This document shows positions 58,591-64,000 of a DNA stretch of 64,000 nt, piece after piece. The stretch's first letter is position 1; every line of letters begins with the position of its first letter. Source of the DNA: Streptomyces cinnamoneus (lineage in GTDB: Bacteria > Actinomycetota > Actinomycetes > Streptomycetales > Streptomycetaceae). The position numbers and the translations under genes are program-made. Location: positions 4,957,001 to 5,021,000 of the forward strand of contig NZ_PKFQ01000001.1 in NCBI RefSeq assembly GCF_002939475.1, in the 5' to 3' direction. The notes beneath the pieces were generated by a model that saw only the letters and a program-made list of their open reading frames with translations, was not told the origin of the DNA and did not search any database.

Positions 58591-59505
58591 ATGGTCCATC
58601 CCAACGGCCTGCGCGGCCGGGTCCACGTCGGTGACCTGCGTCCCGGCGACCACGCCTGCCTGCTGTTCGAGTCGGACGAGGAGCGGGCGTCCATCCTGCG
58701 GGACTTCGTGCTCGGGGGCCTGGAGGCGGAGGACAAGATCCTCTACCTGAGCGGGGCGGAGGACCCGCCCGGCCCCGGCGCCCTGCTCGACGAGTGCCGG
58801 CTCCCCGAACCGCCGGGCGGACTGGCCGACCGCGTGGAGGTCGTACGGCTGGCCGAATTCCTCTCCGGCCGCGGCCAGTTCGAGCCCGCCGCCCTGCTGC
58901 GGCGGCTGCGGAGCGCCGCCGAGCGCTCCCGGCAGCAGGGCTACCGCACGCTGCGGGTCGCCGGCGACCTGTGCGCCGCCCTGCACGACGGCGGCGGCGC
59001 CTTCAGCGCCCTCGACGTGGCCCGGCTGCTGCGGTACGAGGCGCTGCTCGCCGAGGAGTTCAGCTCCGGCGGGGCGCTGGCCGTCTGCCAGTACGACATC
59101 CGGCGCTGCGGGCCCGCCGCGCTGGACGCCTTCGCGTCGGCGCACGTCAGCAGCGTCGAGGCCGACCCCCTCGTGCGCACGGCCGAACTCGTCGTCGTGC
59201 GCACCTACCGCCCCCAGGGGCTGCGCGTCGAGGGCGTGGTCGACGCCGAGGCGCACCCGTGCCTGCGGGACGCCCTGCGCTCGGTCGCGGGCGTGCGGGG
59301 AGACGTACGGCTGGAGATGTCCCGGGTGGAGTTCCTGGACCTCGCGGGGCTGCGGCTGCTGATGACCTTCGCCCGGGCCCGCGCCGCCCGCCACTGCACG
59401 GTCGAGCTGGCCGGGCTGCCGCCGCACCTGCTCCAGGTCATCACCGTCGTGGGATGGGACCGGACCCCCGGCCTCCGGCTGGGGGCCGCGCATGCCTGTC
59501 GCTGA
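58591..59505 (+). CDS. MEDS-STAS protein (possible anti-sigma antagonist)
   Basis: This 304-residue protein has a MEDS sensory domain (residues about 10-180, with GDHACLLFESDEERASILRDF and KILYLSG), a family linked to DcmR-like sensors. A C-terminal STAS domain follows (about 210-300, EFLDLAGLRLLMTFARAR). STAS domains bind anti-sigma kinases; here the residue after the STAS Asp is Leu-Ala-Gly, where a phosphorylatable Ser/Thr would be expected (DSSGL-type), so switching by phosphorylation is doubtful. It overlaps the next gene by 14 bp. The pair looks like a sensor-coupled partner switch, but the target is not known. Confidence 0.85.
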   Translation: MVHPNGLRGRVHVGDLRPGDHACLLFESDEERASILRDFVLGGLEAEDKILYLSGAEDPPGPGALLDECRLPEPPGGLADRVEVVRLAEFLSGRGQFEPAALLRRLRSAAERSRQQGYRTLRVAGDLCAALHDGGGAFSALDVARLLRYEALLAEEFSSGGALAVCQYDIRRCGPAALDAFASAHVSSVEADPLVRTAELVVVRTYRPQGLRVEGVVDAEAHPCLRDALRSVAGVRGDVRLEMSRVEFLDLAGLRLLMTFARARAARHCTVELAGLPPHLLQVITVVGWDRTPGLRLGAAHACR

Positions 59506-60448
59506 GACCGGCTTCCTCCACCACGCCTGTCTGTACGGGAGCGACGCGGAGTTCCTGGCGATGGCGGTGCCGTTCGTCCGGGACGGCCTGGCGGCCGGGG
59601 AGCCCGTGCTGGCCGCCACGACGCCCGCCAACATCGAGCTGCTCCAGGGCGCCCTGGGGGAGCGGGCGCACGCCCTGGACGTCGCCGAGACCGCCCATTT
59701 CGGCCGCCGGCCCGTGGAGCGGGTCTCCGCCTTCCTGCGCTACCACGACCGGCGGGCCCGCCCCGGGCGGCGGATGCGGATGATCGCCGAGCCGGTGTGG
59801 TGGGGGAGGACCGCCCGCCAGGTCGCCGAGTGGAAGCGGATGGAGTCCGGGCTCAACGTGCTGCTGGCCGCCCTGCCGGTCTGGATGATCTGCCCGTACG
59901 ACACCCGGTGGGTGCCCGCGGACGTGGCGCGGGCGGCCTGTGCGACACATCCCGCCCGGCTGGACGGGCGGCGGCTGATCCCGTGCGCCGCCTACGCCGA
60001 CCCCGGCGCGTACGCGGCCGGCGTGGCGCCCCCGCGCGCCGTGGCGCCCCCGGGGGCCGCCAGGACGGGCCCGGCGGGCCGGGTGGGCCCCCTGCGGCGG
60101 TTCGCCCGCGAGCGCGCCCGCGCGGCCGGTCTGACCGGCGAGCGGCTGGCCCTGGCCGAGCTTGCCGTCAGCGAGGCGGCGGGCTATCTGCTGGCCGGGA
60201 CGGGGGAGCGGGGGGTCTCGGCGCGGGCCTGGGAGGAGCCGGGGGCGCTGGCCTTCGAGCTGCTCCGCGCCGCCCCGGGGACTCCTCCGGTGCCGGTGTT
60301 CGCCGGCTTCCGCCCGCCGGGCCCGCTCGCGTGCCCGGAGGACGGACTGTGGCTGGCGCGCACGCTGAGCGAGTCGCTGGAGGTCCGGGAACGCGCCGGC
60401 CTGACACGCCTGACCCTGCGGCTGGCGGGCCCGGGGGTGTTTCCCTGA
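59492..60448 (+). CDS. MEDS-ATPase protein (RsbW-like, degenerate)
   Basis: This 318-residue protein has an N-terminal MEDS domain (residues about 8-165, HHACLYGSDAEFLAMAVPFV... RMRMIAEPVWWGR) and a C-terminal histidine kinase-like ATPase half (about 205-315). The fold is that of RsbW-type anti-sigma factors (ERLALAELAVSEAAGYL, then PEDGLWLARTLSES and LTRLTLRL), but the N-box Asn is replaced (E-A-A-G-Y) and no DxGxG is visible. It may have lost ATP binding. It shares the MEDS domain with its STAS neighbour, overlapping by 14 bp, which suggests that both respond to the same signal. Confidence 0.83.
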   Translation: MPVAETGFLHHACLYGSDAEFLAMAVPFVRDGLAAGEPVLAATTPANIELLQGALGERAHALDVAETAHFGRRPVERVSAFLRYHDRRARPGRRMRMIAEPVWWGRTARQVAEWKRMESGLNVLLAALPVWMICPYDTRWVPADVARAACATHPARLDGRRLIPCAAYADPGAYAAGVAPPRAVAPPGAARTGPAGRVGPLRRFARERARAAGLTGERLALAELAVSEAAGYLLAGTGERGVSARAWEEPGALAFELLRAAPGTPPVPVFAGFRPPGPLACPEDGLWLARTLSESLEVRERAGLTRLTLRLAGPGVFP

Positions 60449-60508
60449 CCCGGGTCCGCCAGCCGGCCCCGGCCCCGGCCCGTACGCGCCCGCCGGCCCC
60501 CGTGCCGC

Positions 60509-61237
60509 CTACCCGTTGCGGCGCAACGCCTCCGTGAGGCGGATCGCGGCGTCCAGGACCGCCTGGGCGTGCATGCGGCCCGGGTGGCGCGTGAGGCGCT
60601 CGATCGGTCCGGAGACCGAGACGGCGGCCACGACCCGGTTCGACGGCCCCCGCACCGGCGCGGAGACCGAGGCCACGCCCGGCTCGCGCTCGCCGATCGA
60701 CTGGGCCCAGCCCCGGCGCCGTACGCCCGAGAGCGCCGTGGCCGTGAAACGGGCCCCCTGCAGGCCGCGGTGCAGCCGCTCCGGCTCCTCCCAGGCCATG
60801 AGCACCTGGGCGGCCGAGCCGGCCTTCATCGGCAGCGTGGAGCCCACCGGCACCGTGTCCCGCAGTCCGGACAGCCGCTCGGCCGCGGCCACGCAGATGC
60901 GCATGTCGCCCTGGCGCCGGTAGAGCTGCGCGCTCTCGCCGGTCACGTCCCGCAGGTGCGTGAGCACCGGGCCCGCCGTGGCCAGCAGCCGGTCCTCGCC
61001 GGCCGCCGCGGCCAGCTCACTCAGGCGCGGGCCGAGGATGAACCGGCCCTGCATGTCCCTGGCCACCATCCGGTGGTGCTCCAGCGCCACCGCGAGCCGG
61101 TGGGCCGTGGGGCGCGCCAGCCCCGTGGCCGTGACCAGGCCGGCGAGCGTCGCCGGACCGGACTCCAGAGCGCTCAGTACCAGCGCCGCCTTGTCGAGAA
61201 CGCCCACTCCGCTCGAGGCGCCACTAGAGTTGTCCAT
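60509..61237 (-). CDS. ndgR: IclR-family regulator of leucine genes
   Basis: This 242-residue IclR-type regulator has a winged helix at residues about 12-75 (LDKAALVLSALESG, LAGLVTATGLARPTAHRLAVALEHHRMV) and a GAF-like effector domain (about 90-240, with the IclR signature SAPVRGPSNRVVAAVSVSGP near the end). NdgR is known in Streptomyces to act on leuCD and other amino acid genes. The ATG at 61237 is set by the family start (MDNSSGASSGVGVLDKAA). It is divergent from leuC across 126 bp that contain a likely operator. The upstream in-frame extension to 62800 is not coding: it opposes leuC. Confidence 0.95.
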   Translation of the reverse strand: MDNSSGASSGVGVLDKAALVLSALESGPATLAGLVTATGLARPTAHRLAVALEHHRMVARDMQGRFILGPRLSELAAAAGEDRLLATAGPVLTHLRDVTGESAQLYRRQGDMRICVAAAERLSGLRDTVPVGSTLPMKAGSAAQVLMAWEEPERLHRGLQGARFTATALSGVRRRGWAQSIGEREPGVASVSAPVRGPSNRVVAAVSVSGPIERLTRHPGRMHAQAVLDAAIRLTEALRRNG

Positions 61238-61270
61238 GAAACGATACTCGCGTCTCAAAGTATGAAACGC
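61236..61270 (+). promoter_or_regulatory. candidate NdgR operator
   Basis: ATACT (61244-61248) and AGTAT (61259-61263) form an inverted repeat, and TGAAACG occurs on both sides (61237-61243 and 61263-61269). It lies between the divergent ndgR and leuC starts, where NdgR is known to bind in S. coelicolor. Confidence 0.55.
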
Positions 61271-61363
61271 AAGTTCACTTTTCCCCGAGAGGCGCCAACC
61301 TTGACGGACGGCACTCCACATCCACACGACTAGCCGGCGACGACGCCGGCCGGAGGGACAGCG

Positions 61364-62797
61364 ATGGGACGGACACTCGCGGAAAAGGTCTGGGACGACC
61401 ACGTCGTCACGCGCGCCGAAGGGGAACCGGACCTGCTCTTCATCGATCTGCACCTGCTCCACGAGGTCACCAGCCCCCAGGCCTTCGACGGGCTGCGCAA
61501 GGCCGGCCGCCCGGTCCGCAGGCTGGACCTGACCATCGCCACCGAGGACCACAACACCCCGACCCTCGACATCGACAAGCCGATCGCCGACCCGGTCTCC
61601 CGCACCCAGCTGGAGACGCTGCGCCGCAACTGCGCGGAGTTCGGGGTCCGGCTGCACCCGCTGGGCGACGTCGAGCAGGGCGTGGTCCACGTGGTGGGAC
61701 CGCAGCTGGGACTGACCCAGCCCGGCACCACCGTCGTCTGCGGCGACAGCCACACCTCCACCCACGGCGCGTTCGGCGCGCTGGCGTTCGGCATCGGCAC
61801 CAGCCAGGTCGAGCACGTGCTGGCCACGCAGACCCTGCCGCTGGCCCCCTTCAAGACCATGGCCGTCACCGTCGAGGGCGAGCTGCCCGAGGGCGTGACC
61901 GCCAAGGACCTGATCCTCGCGATCATCGCCAGGATCGGGACGGGCGGCGGCCAGGGCTACGTCCTGGAGTACCGCGGCCCCGCCATCGAGAAGCTCTCGA
62001 TGGAGGCCCGGATGACCGTGTGCAACATGTCCATCGAGGCGGGTGCGCGGGCCGGCATGATCGCCCCCGACGAGACCACCTTCGCCTACCTCAAGGACCG
62101 CCCGCACGCCCCCCGGGGCGCCGACTGGGACGAGGCCGTCGCCTACTGGCGCACCCTGCGCACGGACGACGACGCGGTCTTCGACCACGAGGTCGTCATC
62201 GACGCCGCCGAGCTCTCCCCGTTCGTCACCTGGGGCACCAATCCCGGGCAGGGCGCACCCCTGTCCTCGGCGGTCCCCGACCCGGCCTCGTACGAGGACG
62301 CCTCGGAGCGCCAGGCGGCCGAAAAGGCCCTGGAGTACATGGGGTTGACGGCAGGTCAGGCACTGCGGGACATCCGCGTGGACACCGTCTTCGTGGGCTC
62401 CTGCACCAACGGCCGGATCGAGGACCTCAGGGCCGCCGCCGGGGTCATCGAGGGCCGCGAGGTCGCCGAGGGCGTGCGGATGCTGGTGGTCCCCGGCTCG
62501 GTGCGCGTGGCGCTCCAGGCGGTCGAGGAGGGGCTGGACAAGGTGTTCACCGCCGCCGGCGCCGAGTGGCGGCACGCGGGCTGCTCGATGTGCCTGGGCA
62601 TGAACCCCGACCAACTCGCGCCCGGCGAGCGTTCCGCGTCGACCTCCAACCGCAACTTCGAGGGCCGGCAGGGCAAGGGCGGCCGCACCCACCTGGTGTC
62701 CCCGCAGGTCGCCGCGGCCACCGCGGTCCTGGGCCGGCTGGCCTCCCCGGCCGACCTGGCCGACGCCACCGACGTACGCACCCCCGTGGAGGTCTGA
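61364..62797 (+). CDS. leuC: 3-isopropylmalate dehydratase large subunit
   Basis: LeuC carries the 4Fe-4S cluster that isomerises 2- to 3-isopropylmalate with LeuD. The 477-residue aconitase-family protein has GDSHTSTHGAFGALAFGIGTSQVEH near residue 126 and the three cluster cysteines in GSCTNGR (near residue 346) and GCSMCLGMNP (near residue 406). The substrate-binding THLVSPQVAAATAVLG lies near the end. It should also serve citramalate in the CimA route. GGAGGG lies about 10 bp before the ATG. leuD starts 5 bp after its stop. Confidence 0.97.
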   Translation: MGRTLAEKVWDDHVVTRAEGEPDLLFIDLHLLHEVTSPQAFDGLRKAGRPVRRLDLTIATEDHNTPTLDIDKPIADPVSRTQLETLRRNCAEFGVRLHPLGDVEQGVVHVVGPQLGLTQPGTTVVCGDSHTSTHGAFGALAFGIGTSQVEHVLATQTLPLAPFKTMAVTVEGELPEGVTAKDLILAIIARIGTGGGQGYVLEYRGPAIEKLSMEARMTVCNMSIEAGARAGMIAPDETTFAYLKDRPHAPRGADWDEAVAYWRTLRTDDDAVFDHEVVIDAAELSPFVTWGTNPGQGAPLSSAVPDPASYEDASERQAAEKALEYMGLTAGQALRDIRVDTVFVGSCTNGRIEDLRAAAGVIEGREVAEGVRMLVVPGSVRVALQAVEEGLDKVFTAAGAEWRHAGCSMCLGMNPDQLAPGERSASTSNRNFEGRQGKGGRTHLVSPQVAAATAVLGRLASPADLADATDVRTPVEV

Positions 62798-62802
62798 CAC
62801 CG

Positions 62803-63396
62803 ATGGAAGCGTTCACCACCCACACCGGCCGGGCCGTCCCGCTGCGCCGCAGCAACGTCGACACCGACCAGATCATCCCCGCGCACTGGCTGAAGAAGGT
62901 CACGCGCGACGGCTTCGAGGACGGGCTCTTCGAGGCGTGGCGCAAGGATCCGGAGTTCGTGCTCAACCGTCCGGAGCGCGTGGGCGCCTCCGTGCTGGTG
63001 GCCGGACCCGACTTCGGCACCGGCTCCTCGCGCGAGCACGCGGTCTGGGCGCTGCAGAACTACGGCTTCAAGGCCGTCATCTCGTCCCGGTATGCCGACA
63101 TCTTCCGCGGGAACTCGCTCAAGAACGGTCTGCTGACCGTGCTCCTGCCGCAGGAGACGGTGGAGCGGCTGTGGGAGCTGACCGAGGCGGACCCCACTGC
63201 CGAGGTGACGGTCGATCTCGTGACGCGCCAGGTGCGGGCCGAAGGAATCACGGCTGATTTTGAGCTTGACGAGAACGCCCGGTGGCGGCTCCTGGAGGGG
63301 CTGGACGACATCGGTCTGACCCTCCGGCACGAGGCGGAGATTGCCGCCTACGAGGCCCGCAGGCCCGCTTTCAAGCCGTCCACGGCACGAATCTGA
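62803..63396 (+). CDS. leuD: 3-isopropylmalate dehydratase small subunit
   Basis: LeuD is the swivel domain that pairs with LeuC. The 197-residue protein has the family landmarks NVDTDQIIPAHWLK near residue 18, GPDFGTGSSREHAVWAL near residue 68, and the RYADIFRGNSLKNGLL loop that sets substrate choice. GGAGG lies about 13 bp before the ATG, overlapping the leuC end. It forms an operon with leuC and ends before a UUCG hairpin. Confidence 0.96.
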   Translation: MEAFTTHTGRAVPLRRSNVDTDQIIPAHWLKKVTRDGFEDGLFEAWRKDPEFVLNRPERVGASVLVAGPDFGTGSSREHAVWALQNYGFKAVISSRYADIFRGNSLKNGLLTVLLPQETVERLWELTEADPTAEVTVDLVTRQVRAEGITADFELDENARWRLLEGLDDIGLTLRHEAEIAAYEARRPAFKPSTARI

Positions 63397-63480
63397 GCCC
63401 GATTCCGGCTCGTTTGGCCCAGTGTCGGACGGGTCGGCGACCCCCTGATTTTCGCTGCTCACCCAGGGTTTGGCATGATG

Positions 63481-63506
63481 CGCCCCCTGTCTTCGGACAG
63501 GGGGCG
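63481..63506 (+). terminator. terminator after leuCD
   Basis: An 11-bp perfect stem with a TTCG loop (63481-63491 and 63496-63506), followed by a T-rich tail. It lies 84 bp after the leuD stop. Confidence 0.8.
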
Positions 63507-63564
63507 TGTTGCTTTGTTGAGGGCCCGTGAAGCGACAACTCGCCTCAGATGGCACAATCGGTGC

Positions 63565-63810
63565 ATGGAACGCGACAGCCAACTCGAGCTTTACCGGCTC
63601 GTCGCCGACCAACTGAAGGAAGCGCACACAAGGGTGCGCACACTGCAAGTCCCGGAGGGCGTACGGATGGCGCTGTCCCGGCAGCTGCTGGCCATCACGG
63701 CCTCGGCGAAGCACGATCTCTCAGGCGCGGCAAGGCGCCTGGACCGGCTGATGAACGACCTCGACGAGGGCCGTTTCCCCCAAGAGCCCGGCACCGGCAG
63801 AACTCCTTGA
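63565..63810 (+). CDS. small hypothetical helical protein
   Basis: This 81-residue protein is predicted to be largely alpha-helical with a heptad-like pattern (RDSQLELYRLVADQLKEAHTRVRTL, then RMALSRQLLAITASAKHDLSGAARRLDRLMNDLD), which suggests a short coiled coil or helical hairpin. The C-terminus is short and Gly/Pro-rich. No catalytic motif or family is recognised. No ribosome-binding site is seen before the ATG at 63565; CACAAT lies 6 bp upstream, so the message may be leaderless. It lies between leuD and an HU gene. Confidence 0.8.
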   Translation: MERDSQLELYRLVADQLKEAHTRVRTLQVPEGVRMALSRQLLAITASAKHDLSGAARRLDRLMNDLDEGRFPQEPGTGRTP

Positions 63811-63857
63811 TGGGTCGAGTTCGTTGCGGCACAAGGGTGATTAGACCGTTTCGTGTT

Positions 63858-63886
63858 TGATTTGCGGTATATATCTGCCTAACGTG
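63858..63886 (+). promoter_or_regulatory. candidate promoter of the HU gene
   Basis: TTGATT (63858-63863) and TAACGT (63881-63886) are 17 bp apart in one of the most AT-rich patches of the window, about 48 bp before the HU start. Confidence 0.5.
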
Positions 63887-63933
63887 CGAAAAAGCTGGAG
63901 CACATTCCAGCCAATGTCTCCGAAGGGGAAGAC

Positions 63934-64000
63934 GTGAACAAGGCGCAGCTCGTTGAAGCGATTGCCGACAAGCTCGGCGGCCGACAGCAGGCCGCAGACG
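63934..64000 (+). CDS. hupS: HU-family DNA-binding protein, N-terminal part
   Basis: This is the start of an HU gene cut by the window end; only 22 codons are visible. The sequence MNKAQLVEAIADKLGGRQQAAD is the typical HU N-terminus. The GTG at 63934 has AAGGGG about 8 bp upstream. HU proteins bend and compact the chromosome. The location next to leuCD matches hupS (SCO5556) as I recall it; HupS also has a long Lys/Ala-rich tail, which cannot be checked here. Confidence 0.8.
   Translation, partial: MNKAQLVEAIADKLGGRQQAAD

Noticed and set aside
60509..62800. 763-codon minus-strand frame extending ndgR
   Set aside because: The part above 61237 lies opposite leuC and is Gly/Val/Asp-rich shadow; ndgR begins at the family start.

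Overview
The window is high-GC actinobacterial chromosome, almost certainly Streptomyces: codon third positions are overwhelmingly G or C, GTG starts are frequent, and the gene order (gatCAB, ilvBNC, serA, leuB, ilvE, cimA, pccB/accE, two tandem conservons, gltX, ndgR, leuCD, hup) matches the core-genome order of Streptomyces coelicolor around SCO5495-SCO5556 as I remember it. That match is from memory and was not searched. The window opens inside one gene and closes inside another.

Layout. 1-5 kb: the 3' end of a GGDEF/EAL c-di-GMP protein (RmdB-like), then gatC, gatA, a small hypothetical gene and gatB. 5-12 kb: a secreted AMIN-like protein, an MMPL transporter, a lipoprotein sugar dehydrogenase coupled to a small DUF6191 gene, an aldo/keto reductase and a 2-hydroxyacid dehydrogenase. 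12-21 kb: a membrane PAS-GGDEF-degenerate-EAL protein (CdgC-like), then ilvB (behind a leader-peptide attenuator), ilvN, ilvC and serA. 21-26 kb: a GntR-TetR fusion regulator, a divergent MFS exporter/TetR pair, and a P450-ferredoxin pair. 26-30 kb: a PucR-type regulator divergent from the proline catabolic pair (proline dehydrogenase, P5C dehydrogenase), and a 46-aa gene. 30-38 kb: a Tat-exported purple acid phosphatase-like enzyme, leuB, ilvE, an MHS-family transporter, and cimA behind a probable second attenuator. 38-42.4 kb: an accessory-looking set (TetR, FAD monooxygenase, family 8 polysaccharide lyase). 42.6-44.4 kb: propionyl-CoA carboxylase beta and epsilon subunits. 44.5-54.7 kb: two tandem conservons (CvnA-B-C-D) on the minus strand. 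55-58.5 kb: a small gene, a FAH-family enzyme, gltX and a five-gene Gln/Glu tRNA cluster. 58.6-60.4 kb: two overlapping MEDS-domain genes, one with STAS and one with an RsbW-like ATPase domain. 60.5-64 kb: ndgR divergent from leuCD, a small gene, and the start of an HU gene.

Three themes tie the window together. (1) Branched-chain amino acid synthesis: ilvBNC, ilvE, leuB, leuCD, cimA and the regulator ndgR are all here, with leader-peptide attenuation visible at ilvB and probable at cimA. (2) Indirect Gln-tRNA synthesis: gatCAB, gltX and the tRNA-Gln/tRNA-Glu genes are all in the window. (3) Signalling: two c-di-GMP proteins, two conservons and a MEDS partner-switch-like pair. The most unusual signals are a 336-bp perfectly identical tract shared by the two cvnD genes, a conserved tail at the end of otherwise divergent CvnA linkers, the MEDS-STAS/MEDS-ATPase pair, and the untested leader peptide before cimA.
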